A stretch of DNA of 64,000 bases from Rhodovulum sp. Its GTDB lineage: Bacteria > Pseudomonadota > Alphaproteobacteria > Rhodobacterales > Rhodobacteraceae. The notes beneath the pieces were generated by a model that ran no database searches, was not told the DNA's origin, and saw only the letters and a list, made by a program, of their open reading frames with translations. Position 1 is the first letter of the stretch, and each line of letters begins with the position of its first letter. Where the stretch lies: NCBI GenBank assembly GCA_002706605.1, contig PALT01000038.1, positions 1-64,000 on the forward strand, written 5' to 3'. Of this stretch, positions 56,310 to 64,000 are shown piece by piece. The position numbers and the translations under genes are program-made.

Positions 56310-56824
56310 TTGATCCCGTCACCAGTCAGCGTTGGCTCTACCGGTCGCTGTTTGTCGGGATCTGCATGGTCATCGTGTTCTTTCAGATCCTCCCGCTCAG
56401 CACCCTGCCGACCACTGTGCCGGGACCCGATCTGTTACTATGCCTGACGTTTGCATGGGTGCATCGCCGCCCCGAATTCGTGCCGCCTTTGTTGATCGCA
56501 CTGGTGTTTCTGACCGTCGACATGCTGACCCAGCGGCCACCGGGGTTGCGGGTTGCGCTGATCCTGTTGGCGGTTGAATTCCTGCTCAGCCGTCATGATG
56601 ATAGCTCGCAAATGCCCTTTGCCGCCGAATTGCTGTTCACCGTTTCCGCCATCGTCGTTCTGACGCTGGGTTACGGGATCGTGTTGCGCCTCTTGGCGGT
56701 TGCAGATGCGCCATTGCACCTATCTATGATACAGGTGGTGGCGACGATCCTGTTCTACCCGCTGGTGGCGGGGGCGTCGCATTTGCTGTTGTCCCGCGTG
56801 GGCGGGACGGGCGATTTGGACTGA
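56306..56824 (+). CDS. mreD: Rod-shape protein MreD
   Basis: 172 aa with about five membrane helices. FQILPLSTLPTTVPGPDLLLC and the position between mreC and the PBP2 gene identify it. Small inner-membrane partner of MreC. ATGA overlap with mreC; 12-base gap to mrdA. Confidence 0.9.
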   Translation: MIDPVTSQRWLYRSLFVGICMVIVFFQILPLSTLPTTVPGPDLLLCLTFAWVHRRPEFVPPLLIALVFLTVDMLTQRPPGLRVALILLAVEFLLSRHDDSSQMPFAAELLFTVSAIVVLTLGYGIVLRLLAVADAPLHLSMIQVVATILFYPLVAGASHLLLSRVGGTGDLD

Positions 56825-56836
56825 TCCGGAACCGAC

Positions 56837-58780
56837 ATGCGTTATACACCCAAGGATATCGAGGCCAGCAGCCGCAAGATCACCCGTCGCGGGCTGATCC
56901 TTGGTGGGGTGCAGGTGGGGTTCATGTCGGTGCTGGCGCTGCGGATGCGGCACATGCAGGTCGATCAGGCGGACCAATACCGTCTGCTGGCCGAGGAAAA
57001 CCGCATCAACCTGCGCCTGTTGCCGCCCTCACGCGGGTTGATCTTTGATCGCAACGGACGGCCCTTGGCCACCAACGAACAGAACTACCGCATCGTAGTC
57101 GTGCGCGAGGATGCGGGCGACGTGGATGAGGCCCTTGCGCGGATTGCGCATTTCGTGCCGATGTCGGACGATGACATGGAGCGCGCCAAGCGCGAAATCC
57201 TGCGCCGCAGCCCCTTTGTCCCCGTCACAATCGCCGACCGTCTGACATGGGATGAGGTGGCCGAGGTCGCCGTGAACGCCCCCGCCCTGCCCGGTGTCAC
57301 GCCCGAGGTCGGCCAGTCCCGCGCCTATCCCTTGTCCGAGGATTTCGCGCATATCATCGGCTATGTCGGTCCGGTCAGTGACTATGACCTGTCCAAGCTG
57401 GAGGATCCCGATCCCCTGCTGCAAATCCCGCGCTTCCAGATCGGCAAGAACGGGGTCGAGGCGCGGCTTGAGGAACAGCTGCGCGGCAGCGCGGGCACCA
57501 AACGCATTGAGGTGAACGCCGTTGGCCGCGTCATCCGCGAGCTTGACCGCACACCGGGTCAGGCGGGCGCGAATGTGCAGCTGACCATCGATCACGGGCT
57601 ACAGAATTTCATGCGCGCGCGCCTTGGGGCCGAAAGTGCGGGCGCGGTGGTGATGGACGTCAAGAACGGCGATCTGCTGGGCATCGCCTCGGCGCCCAGC
57701 TTTGACCCCAACAAATTCGTGCGCGGGATTTCGGTCGCCGATTACCGTGAACTGACGGAAAACCCCTATCGCCCGCTGGCGAACAAAACGGTTCAGGGCA
57801 CCTACCCCCCCGGTTCCACGTTCAAAATGGTGACGGCCCTTGCCGCGCTTGAGGACGGCGTGATCAGCCCCGATGAAACCGTCTATTGCCCCGGTTTTGT
57901 CGAAAAGGGCGGTCGGCGGTTCCACTGCTGGCGGCGCGGCGGGCATGGCAACGTCGATCTGGTCAAGAGCCTCGAGCAATCCTGCGACGTTTATTATTAT
58001 GACATCGCCGAACGCGTCGGCATCGACAAGATCGCCGCAATGGCGCGCCGTCTGGGCCTTGGCGAACGTCACGACATCCCTCTGCCCGCCGTGGCAAGCG
58101 GTCTGGCGCCGGACAAGGCATGGAAACGCGACACACGTGGCGCGGATTGGGTTGTGGGCGATACGCTGAACGCGTCCATCGGTCAGGGCTTCGTGCTGGC
58201 CTCGCCTCTGCAGATCGCGGTGATGACCGCCCGTATCGCCAGTGGCCGCGCAGTCGCCCCGCGTCTGGTCAAATCCATCGATGGGATTGAACAGGCCGCC
58301 GCCCCTGCCGAGGCACTGGACATTTCGCCGACCAGTTTGGAACACATCCGCCAAGGCATGTTTGCCGTGTCCAACAACCGGCGCGGCACGGCCTACCGCA
58401 CCCGCGTGGTCGATGATGCCATGCGCCTTGCGGGCAAAACCGGCACCAGTCAGGTGCGCAACATCACCGCCGCCGAGCGCGCCCAAGGCGTGTTCCGCAA
58501 CGAGGACCTGCCGTGGGAGCGGCGCGACCACGCGCTATTCGTGGCCTTTGCCCCCTATGACGCGCCCGAAATCGCGGTGTCGGTCGTGGTGGAACATGGC
58601 GGGGGTGGCTCGACCGCCGCCGCGCCGATTGCCCGCGACATCGCCCTGCGCGCCCTATATGGCGAGGTGCCGCCGCTGTCGGCCTATCCGTCCGATCAGC
58701 GCGGCCAGATTCAGGCGCTGTTCCGTGATCTGCCGCTGATCGACGTGACCCCCACCCCGACCGGACGCACCCGCGCATGA
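56837..58780 (+). CDS. mrdA: Penicillin-binding protein 2 (elongasome transpeptidase)
   Basis: 647 aa. A signal anchor near the N-terminus (GLILGGVQVGFMSVLALRM), then the PBP dimer domain. Transpeptidase motifs: SxxK in PPGSTFKM (about residue 330), SxD in QSCDVYYY (about 385) and KTG in AGKTGTSQ (about 536). GLIFDRNGRPLATNE is the usual N-terminal pedestal motif. Cross-links lateral wall peptidoglycan with RodA. Overlaps rodA by four bases. Confidence 0.95.
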   Translation: MRYTPKDIEASSRKITRRGLILGGVQVGFMSVLALRMRHMQVDQADQYRLLAEENRINLRLLPPSRGLIFDRNGRPLATNEQNYRIVVVREDAGDVDEALARIAHFVPMSDDDMERAKREILRRSPFVPVTIADRLTWDEVAEVAVNAPALPGVTPEVGQSRAYPLSEDFAHIIGYVGPVSDYDLSKLEDPDPLLQIPRFQIGKNGVEARLEEQLRGSAGTKRIEVNAVGRVIRELDRTPGQAGANVQLTIDHGLQNFMRARLGAESAGAVVMDVKNGDLLGIASAPSFDPNKFVRGISVADYRELTENPYRPLANKTVQGTYPPGSTFKMVTALAALEDGVISPDETVYCPGFVEKGGRRFHCWRRGGHGNVDLVKSLEQSCDVYYYDIAERVGIDKIAAMARRLGLGERHDIPLPAVASGLAPDKAWKRDTRGADWVVGDTLNASIGQGFVLASPLQIAVMTARIASGRAVAPRLVKSIDGIEQAAAPAEALDISPTSLEHIRQGMFAVSNNRRGTAYRTRVVDDAMRLAGKTGTSQVRNITAAERAQGVFRNEDLPWERRDHALFVAFAPYDAPEIAVSVVVEHGGGGSTAAAPIARDIALRALYGEVPPLSAYPSDQRGQIQALFRDLPLIDVTPTPTGRTRA

Positions 58781-59925
58781 GTTATCTTGAGTACCAACAG
58801 AAGACCGTCCCGACCGGATGGCGCAAGGTTCTGCATCTGAACTGGGCGCTGATCCTGTTGCTGGCCGCCGTGGCCAGCGTCGGGTTCATGATGCTGTTTT
58901 CCGTGGCGGGCGGGTCGCTGCGCCCGTGGGCCGATCCACAGATCAAGCGGTTCATCATGGGCATGGGGTTGATGTTTTTTATCGCCTTTGTGCCCATCTG
59001 GTTCTGGCGCAACATGGCGGCGGTGGCCTTTGGCGGCTCAATCCTGTTGCTATTGGCGGTGGAATTTTTCGGGGCCGTCGGCATGGGGGCGCAACGCTGG
59101 ATCGACCTTGGGTTCATGCGGTTGCAACCCTCGGAATTGACCAAAATCACCGTCGTGATGATCTTGGCGGCCTATTACGACTGGCTGCCGATGGAAAAGG
59201 TTTCGCGCCCTCTCTACGTGCTGATCCCTGCGGTTCTGATCCTGTTGCCGACGGGATTGGTGTTGACCCAACCCGACCTTGGCACCGCGTTGTTGCTGAT
59301 GATCGGTGGGGCGACGGTGATGTTTGTCGCCGGTGTGCATTGGCTCTATTTCGCGGTGGTGATTGCGATGGGCGTCGGATTGATCGCCGGTGTGTTCCTG
59401 TCCCGCGGCACGCCGTGGCAGTTGCTGCAGGATTACCAATACCGCCGGATCGACACGTTTCTGGACCCGTCTTCGGACCCCCTAGGCGCGGGCTATCACA
59501 TCACGCAATCCAAGATCGCATTAGGTTCAGGCGGCTGGACGGGGCGCGGGTTCATGCAAGGCACACAAAGCCGCCTGAACTTTCTGCCCGAAAAGCACAC
59601 CGATTTCATCTTTACCACCTTGGCCGAGGAATTCGGGTTCATCGGCGGGTTCTCGTTGCTGGTGCTTTACGGGTTGATCATCCTGTTCTGCCTCGGCGCG
59701 GCGATCCGCAATAAGGACCGGTTCTCGTCGCTGCTGACCGTGGGGATCGGCATGACGTTCTTCTTGTTCTTCGCGCTGAACATGTCGATGGTCATGGGCC
59801 TTGCGCCGGTGGTTGGCGTGCCCCTGCCCTTGGTGAGCTATGGCGGCTCGGCCATGCTGGTGCTGCTGGTGGCCTTTGGCCTGATCCAGAGCGCCTATGT
59901 CCACCGCCCACGGAGCAAAACATGA
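58777..59925 (+). CDS. rodA: SEDS-family peptidoglycan glycosyltransferase RodA
   Basis: 382 aa, about ten membrane helices. SEDS landmarks: GAQRWIDLGFMRLQPSELTKI near residue 108, QPDLGTALLLMIGGATVM, AEEFGFIGGF and VGVPLPLVSYGGSAML. It polymerises lipid II in complex with PBP2. ATGA overlaps at both ends (mrdA, ghrA). Confidence 0.96.
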   Translation: MSYLEYQQKTVPTGWRKVLHLNWALILLLAAVASVGFMMLFSVAGGSLRPWADPQIKRFIMGMGLMFFIAFVPIWFWRNMAAVAFGGSILLLLAVEFFGAVGMGAQRWIDLGFMRLQPSELTKITVVMILAAYYDWLPMEKVSRPLYVLIPAVLILLPTGLVLTQPDLGTALLLMIGGATVMFVAGVHWLYFAVVIAMGVGLIAGVFLSRGTPWQLLQDYQYRRIDTFLDPSSDPLGAGYHITQSKIALGSGGWTGRGFMQGTQSRLNFLPEKHTDFIFTTLAEEFGFIGGFSLLVLYGLIILFCLGAAIRNKDRFSSLLTVGIGMTFFLFFALNMSMVMGLAPVVGVPLPLVSYGGSAMLVLLVAFGLIQSAYVHRPRSKT

Positions 59926-60854
59926 TCACCGTCCTGTTCGCCGCCGCTGATCGCGCCTGGCCCTCCTATGAAACCGTTCTGCCCGCTGCCTTGGCCGAGG
60001 CGGGGTTGGACGCGACCGTGCTCCGCGAGACGGACCGACCCGAGGACGTGGATTACATCGTCTATGCGCCGAACGGCACCCTGACGGATTTCACCCCCTA
60101 CACGAACCTCAAGGCGGTGTTCAGCCTGTGGGCCGGTGTCGAAAAGATCGTCGGCAACACCACCATCACCTGCCCCCTGTGCCGTCTGGTCGACCCCAGT
60201 CTGGCCCAAGGCATGACCGAATGGGTTGTGGGTCAGGTGCTGCGCCATCATCTGGGGTTGGATCGCTACATCAAACGCGACAGCCGCGATTGGGATCAGG
60301 TGACGCCGCCCTTGGCGTCCCAGCGCAAGGTGACGATCCTCGGGATCGGTGAACTGGGCGCGGCCTCCGCGCGGGCGCTGCGGGCGTTAGGATTTGACGT
60401 GCATGGTTGGAGCAACAGTCAGAAGGCGATCGACGGCGTCACCTGTCACGCGGGCGCGGGCGGTTTGGAACCGGCGTTATCAGGGGCAGAGATCGTGGTC
60501 CTGTTGCTGCCCGACGCACCGGGGACGCAAAACGTGATCAATGCGGACACCTTGGCGCATCTGGCGCAGGGGGCGGTCATCATCAACCCCGGTCGCGGGC
60601 CACTCATCGACGACGACGCCCTGATAGACGCGCTGAATTCGGGGCAGCTCTCGCATGCGACGCTGGACGTGTTCCGGCAGGAACCCCTGCCGCAGGATCA
60701 CCCGTTCTGGTCCCATGCGGGCGTCACCATCACCCCCCATGTGGCCAGCGAAACCCGTCCGTTTTCCGCGGCCAAGGTGATCGCGGAAAACATGCGCCGC
60801 GCCGAGGCGGGCGAGCCATTGATGCACGTCGTGGACCGCGAGCGCGGCTATTAA
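59922..60854 (+). CDS. ghrA: Glyoxylate/hydroxypyruvate reductase A-like dehydrogenase
   Basis: 310 aa D-2-hydroxyacid dehydrogenase of the GhrA subgroup. NAD(P) motif ILGIGELGAASARAL (about residue 138), catalytic Arg/Glu/His in NPGRGPLID, DVFRQEPLPQDHPFW and VTITPHVASET. Reduces glyoxylate or hydroxypyruvate with NADPH. Its ATG overlaps the rodA stop, so it is co-translated with the elongasome operon. Its own stop overlaps the sseB-like stop by four bases. Confidence 0.88.
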   Translation: MITVLFAAADRAWPSYETVLPAALAEAGLDATVLRETDRPEDVDYIVYAPNGTLTDFTPYTNLKAVFSLWAGVEKIVGNTTITCPLCRLVDPSLAQGMTEWVVGQVLRHHLGLDRYIKRDSRDWDQVTPPLASQRKVTILGIGELGAASARALRALGFDVHGWSNSQKAIDGVTCHAGAGGLEPALSGAEIVVLLLPDAPGTQNVINADTLAHLAQGAVIINPGRGPLIDDDALIDALNSGQLSHATLDVFRQEPLPQDHPFWSHAGVTITPHVASETRPFSAAKVIAENMRRAEAGEPLMHVVDRERGY

Positions 60855-61642
60855 CGCAGGATCGGCGGTTTTTCCGGATCGCGACCGGGGGCAGACGGAC
60901 CGGCGGTGTTTGGCGCCGCGGGTTCGGGCACATCAAACCGCAAGCCGACCTTGGCCAACAGGGCAGACACCGGATCGGACGGCTTAAAGAACCCGACGTC
61001 GATACTGCCCGCCTCGATCCCGCTAAAGGTCAGGGCCTCATTCGCGGCGCGCGCTAGGGCGGGTTCGGCCCCGGGGATGGCATCGACAAAGGCCAACATC
61101 GTCCCCTTGGTGCCGTTGTCATAGGTCACCCCGACCAGATAGGCATAGCGCGCCAGACCCGCCGCCGTGACCAGTTTGGCGTCCAGACCGACGACCAAGG
61201 CCTCGGGCACATGGGCGGGGGCGATGAATTCTTCGACCCGCGCCTCGACCTCATCGGGGCCGTTGGCGACCACGGACACCATCCAGTCGACCGCGCCTGC
61301 GGGCAACAGCATCTCGGACGTGCCGGTATCAAGGTTCACCCCAAGGCCGATCCCCTGCCCCTCTAGCATGGTGACCAACGTGCGACCCGTCGCGCCGATA
61401 TAGGGCGCGGTTTTGCCGACAAAGGTCGCCAGACGTTCCTCACGATCAAAGACCAACACGAACGGCTGACCCTCCACCGTGTAGATGTCAGGGGACACGT
61501 TATCGCCGTCGGGTTCCTTTTCCAGCAACAGGAACAGTTCGCTGTCGATCAGCCGTTCGAAAAACCGCAAGCGCGCGGCGTCGTCTTCGGGCGCGGCTTC
61601 CATTGCGGCGTGGGCGATATCCAGCGCGGTCTGTTCAGTCAT
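60851..61642 (-). CDS. SseB-family protein
   Basis: 263 aa. N-terminal SseB domain with RFFERLIDSELFLLLE, and PFVLVFDREERLATF near residue 65. A C-terminal SseB-like domain (about 150-235) carries SIDVGFFKPSDPVSALL. Pro-rich tail. Role in bacteria unclear; some homologues are called enhanced serine sensitivity proteins. Its start overlaps the end of the glycosylase gene by 8 bases. ATG at 61642 preceded by AGAGG. Confidence 0.8.
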   Translation of the reverse strand: MTEQTALDIAHAAMEAAPEDDAARLRFFERLIDSELFLLLEKEPDGDNVSPDIYTVEGQPFVLVFDREERLATFVGKTAPYIGATGRTLVTMLEGQGIGLGVNLDTGTSEMLLPAGAVDWMVSVVANGPDEVEARVEEFIAPAHVPEALVVGLDAKLVTAAGLARYAYLVGVTYDNGTKGTMLAFVDAIPGAEPALARAANEALTFSGIEAGSIDVGFFKPSDPVSALLAKVGLRFDVPEPAAPNTAGPSAPGRDPEKPPILR

Positions 61643-62258
61643 CAAGAACCTCTTTCACTCGGGCCTGCAGGACGGGGATCAACTCCGTCTCGAACCATGG
61701 GTTTTTACGCAGCCAAGCCGTATTGCGCCACGACGGATGAGGCAAGGGAAAGACGTCCGGCGCGACATCACGCCAAGCCGCCACCGTGCGCGTCACGCCG
61801 CCCTTGGCCGCCGCACCCATGTGGAATTTCTGGGCATGACCGCCTACAAGGATGGTCAGCTTCACATCGCCAAGCCCGTCCAGAACGGGGCGGTGCCATG
61901 TCTTGGCGCATTGGGGCGGCGGCGGCAGGTCGGACCCCGCCGCGTTATAGCCCGGGAAACAAAACGCCATCGGCACGGTCGCCACGCGCGACAGGTCATA
62001 GAACGTGTCCGCATCCATCCCCAACCAATCGCGCAGCCGGTCGCCCGAGCGGTCAAAGAACGGTTTTCCCACCTGATGGACCTGCATCCCCGGTGCCTGT
62101 CCGGCGATCAGAATGCGCGCGGTCGACCGGAACCACGTAACGGGGCGTGGGTCGTGGGCGGTGTGGGTCGCCGCAAATCTGTCCGCACACAGACGACAGG
62201 CGCGGATTTCGGCCTGAACCGCGTCCAAGGCATCGCCGGTTGTGATGTCGCTTTGCAT
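61635..62258 (-). CDS. Uracil-DNA glycosylase family protein (Fe-S type)
   Basis: 207 aa from the ATG at 62258 (AGAGG upstream); a GTG at 62339 would add 27 unusual residues. Motif 1 is LIAGQAPGMQVHQVGKPFFD; motif 2 is LPHPSWRN. Cysteines at CRLC (residues 21-24) plus CFPGYN and QCAKTW, 17 residues apart, fit a [4Fe-4S] site as in family 4/5 UDGs. Removes uracil (or related bases) from DNA. Translated ahead of the SseB-like gene. Confidence 0.85.
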   Translation of the reverse strand: MQSDITTGDALDAVQAEIRACRLCADRFAATHTAHDPRPVTWFRSTARILIAGQAPGMQVHQVGKPFFDRSGDRLRDWLGMDADTFYDLSRVATVPMAFCFPGYNAAGSDLPPPPQCAKTWHRPVLDGLGDVKLTILVGGHAQKFHMGAAAKGGVTRTVAAWRDVAPDVFPLPHPSWRNTAWLRKNPWFETELIPVLQARVKEVLDD

Positions 62259-62440
62259 GGGGGCCTCTGGATCGGATGTCGCCCCAGTGTCCTTGTTTTG
62301 CACGGCCTTCTCCACCCACGTTCGCGTGTCCGCCGCCACGCCTGTCCTTTTATAAACCCTTTCGCAACATATATGTTACCCAATGGATTTTTGGGCACGG
62401 ATCGGACATAATGATGCCCTAAACACCTTTTATTGTTCTC

Positions 62441-62484
62441 TTTAAGTCAACGGTTTAAGAACGGCTTTGGCGCAATTTAGCGCC
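62441..62484 (+). promoter_or_regulatory. Direct repeat and small hairpin before kpsT
   Basis: TTTAAG (62441-62446) and TTTAAG (62454-62459) are direct repeats 13 bases apart. GGCGC (62469-62473) and GCGCC (62480-62484) form a small hairpin in the leader. The whole 62340-62500 gap is A+T-rich and contains CATATATG. It looks like the promoter region of the capsule-export operon. No clear -35/-10 was found. Confidence 0.3.
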
Positions 62485-62500
62485 TCAACAAGGCGGATGC

Positions 62501-63160
62501 ATGATCGAGTTCGACGGAGTGAGCAAGTCCTTCTGGACAGGGAAACAGCGCAAGGTGATCCTTGACCGCGCGTCGTTTCGTGTGGATCTGGGAAACTCTC
62601 TGGGCATCCTTGCCCCCAACGGCACCGGCAAGACCACGCTGATCAACATGATGGCCGGTCTCGAAAAGCCGGATGAGGGTCGCATCACCCGCACCAGCAA
62701 GATTTCCTTTCCTCTGGGCTATATGGGTGGGGTCGTTGCCCGCCACACGGCCACCGAAAATTCCCGTCACATCGCACGCCTCTATGGTCTGGACCCCGAT
62801 TACGTCGAGGCGTTCTCGCGCTGGCTGTGTGGGTTAGAAGAATATTTCGACATGCCCGTCGGGACCTATAGTTCGGGCATGCGCGCGCGGTTTTCGTTTT
62901 CCCTGATGCTGGCGCTGGATTTCGACATCTACCTGATCGACGAAGGCATGCCCGCCACGACAGACGTCGAGTTCAACCGCAAAGCGGGGGCCGTTTTGCG
63001 CGAACGGCTTGAGAACACCACGATTGTTGTCGTATCCCACCAACCAGAGACACTGGAAAAGTTCTGTAAATCGGCCGCGGTTCTAAAGAACGGCCGCATC
63101 CATATGTTCGACACGCTTGAAGAGGCACGGCAGCTGTATGAGTACCAAACCCAAGGCTAA
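62501..63160 (+). CDS. kpsT: Capsule polysaccharide export ATPase, KpsT-like
   Basis: 219 aa. Walker A APNGTGKTT, signature TYSSGMRARFSFSLML (the KpsT/Wzt-type variant), Walker B-like FDIYLIDEGMP and switch His VVSHQPETLEKF. Members drive export of capsule or O-antigen glycans through an inner-membrane permease. AAGGCGG precedes the ATG. It overlaps the KpsE-like gene by 23 bases. Confidence 0.9.
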   Translation: MIEFDGVSKSFWTGKQRKVILDRASFRVDLGNSLGILAPNGTGKTTLINMMAGLEKPDEGRITRTSKISFPLGYMGGVVARHTATENSRHIARLYGLDPDYVEAFSRWLCGLEEYFDMPVGTYSSGMRARFSFSLMLALDFDIYLIDEGMPATTDVEFNRKAGAVLRERLENTTIVVVSHQPETLEKFCKSAAVLKNGRIHMFDTLEEARQLYEYQTQG

Positions 63161-64000
63161 GAAGTTCCGCATCCGTCGCAGCGGGCCGCTTGGCTCGGGG
63201 CGGCCCAAGGCGGCACAGGATCAGGCACCGGCGGCCCACTCGGTCGAAGACGGGTTCGACGGTCCCCGTCCCGCCATTGCCCCCCAAACGCATCTGGATG
63301 ATCCCGCTGCCCAAGAACAACAGGAACTGGGCATCGACCGCGAGATTGCCGAAATCCGCAAAGAGGGTCTGACGGGTCGTCAGTTGCGCATGGCGCGGCG
63401 GATGGCGATGAAATACGGCCTTGCTCCGACATCGGATTTCGACGCGGTGCGCCTGTTGCGCAAACGCGGGATCGACCCGTTTCAGCGGGCCAACCTGCTT
63501 GAGGTTGTTCCAAATGGCGATGCGGCCGCGCCCACCAAACCGCGCACCCAGCTGCCCCAAACGGTCCCCAACCCGTCCAAGACCCTGCCCTCGACCGAGT
63601 TCAGCCGCGAAGACGGCATGGCGCAGGTCCAAGCGATCCAACAAGAGCTGGCCAAACGCCGCCGCCGCAAGAGCCTGCTGCTTATGGCGCGTCTGGCGGT
63701 GTTTGTTTTGCTGCCGACGCTGTTGGTCGGATATTACTATTTCAGCATCGCAACGCCGATGTACGCGACCAAATCCGAGTTCGTTATCCAACAAAGCGAG
63801 AGCGCGGGCGGCGGCGGCCTTGGCGGGTTGTTCGCGGGCACAGGGCTTGCCGTTCAACAGGATTCGATTGCGGTCCAGAGTTACCTGACCTCGCGCGATG
63901 CAATGCAGCGTCTGGACGACGATCTGGGGTTCAAGGCCCATTTCGCACAGCCCGCGATTGATACGATCCAACGCCTGCCGGAGGACGCGTCCCAAGAGCA
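63138..64000 (+). CDS. KpsE-like capsule export inner-membrane protein, incomplete at the window edge
   Basis: Starts with ATG at 63138 and runs off the window after 287 codons. The first 175 residues are basic, Pro/Arg-rich and non-membrane (KKFRIRRSGPLGSG, then a helical RQLRMARRMAMKYGLAP stretch). A membrane helix (LAVFVLLPTLLVGYYYF) follows near residue 185, with periplasmic IATPMYATKSEFVIQQSES after it. The last motif is the standard polysaccharide-copolymerase/KpsE signature. The long cytoplasmic extension before the helix is longer than in E. coli KpsE. Confidence 0.82.
   Translation, partial: MSTKPKAKKFRIRRSGPLGSGRPKAAQDQAPAAHSVEDGFDGPRPAIAPQTHLDDPAAQEQQELGIDREIAEIRKEGLTGRQLRMARRMAMKYGLAPTSDFDAVRLLRKRGIDPFQRANLLEVVPNGDAAAPTKPRTQLPQTVPNPSKTLPSTEFSREDGMAQVQAIQQELAKRRRRKSLLLMARLAVFVLLPTLLVGYYYFSIATPMYATKSEFVIQQSESAGGGGLGGLFAGTGLAVQQDSIAVQSYLTSRDAMQRLDDDLGFKAHFAQPAIDTIQRLPEDASQE

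Overview
The window looks like chromosomal DNA from an alphaproteobacterium of the Rhodobacterales (Roseobacter-type marine bacteria). The evidence is high G+C, a pca aromatic-degradation operon of roseobacter layout, an NDUFS4-type complex I accessory subunit, a class I lysyl-tRNA synthetase, a short second-type GltX, an alphaproteobacterial LexA box (GTTC-N7-GTTC) before uvrB, and Tat-exported ABC binding proteins. This placement is inferred from gene content and not from a database search. I see no rRNA, phage, insertion sequence or CRISPR array. There is one tRNA, Arg(UCU).

Layout. 1-129: tail of a PLP-dependent dehydratase. 263-5646: pcaD-C-H-G, an alpha/beta hydrolase, a BKACE-family Claisen-type enzyme, then pcaB. 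This converts protocatechuate to 3-oxoadipate, and the BKACE may finish the job in place of PcaIJ/PcaF. 5670-7614: MFS exporter and TetR regulator. 7681-8532: tRNA-Arg and an orphan gene of lower G+C. 8711-12098: MYG1-like hydrolase, alpha/beta hydrolase, GlcD-type FAD oxidase with a divergent LysR. 13073-23056, minus strand: the most unusual region, a ten-gene operon with a TPP enzyme, a complete PotABCD-like ABC importer, an Asp/Glu/hydantoin-type racemase broken by a frameshift, two NodB/PuuE-like hydrolases, an M20 amidohydrolase and a ureidoglycine-aminohydrolase-like cupin. In transcription order the enzymes match the chemical steps of allantoin breakdown (racemise, open ring, hydrolyse ureide, release ammonia), so I propose a ureide or cyclic-amide scavenging system.

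23288-36835 is mixed: complex I accessory subunit, uvrB under a LexA box, a polytopic membrane protein with an arginine-rich tail, a PPOX-fold protein, a large beta-helix protein, lysK, a TerB-like protein, dacB, nadD and ettA. 36901-42012: trxC and gcvT-gcvH-gcvP behind a tandem glycine riboswitch. 42083-52291: GGCT-like protein, gltX, Tat-exported metallo-beta-lactamase, pfkB, nadE, an 18-repeat MORN protein, a UbiC-like protein, an FeS-type photolyase and an SDR. 52394-54134: leucine leader peptide with attenuator, then leuA. 54331-60854: the elongasome operon mreB-mreC-mreD-mrdA-rodA with ghrA attached. 60851-62258: SseB-like protein and an Fe-S uracil-DNA glycosylase. 62501-64000: start of a capsule-export cluster (kpsT, then a KpsE-like gene running off the end).

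The genome is tightly packed. ATGA start/stop overlaps are common, and four convergent gene pairs share the same four-base overlap of their stop codons.
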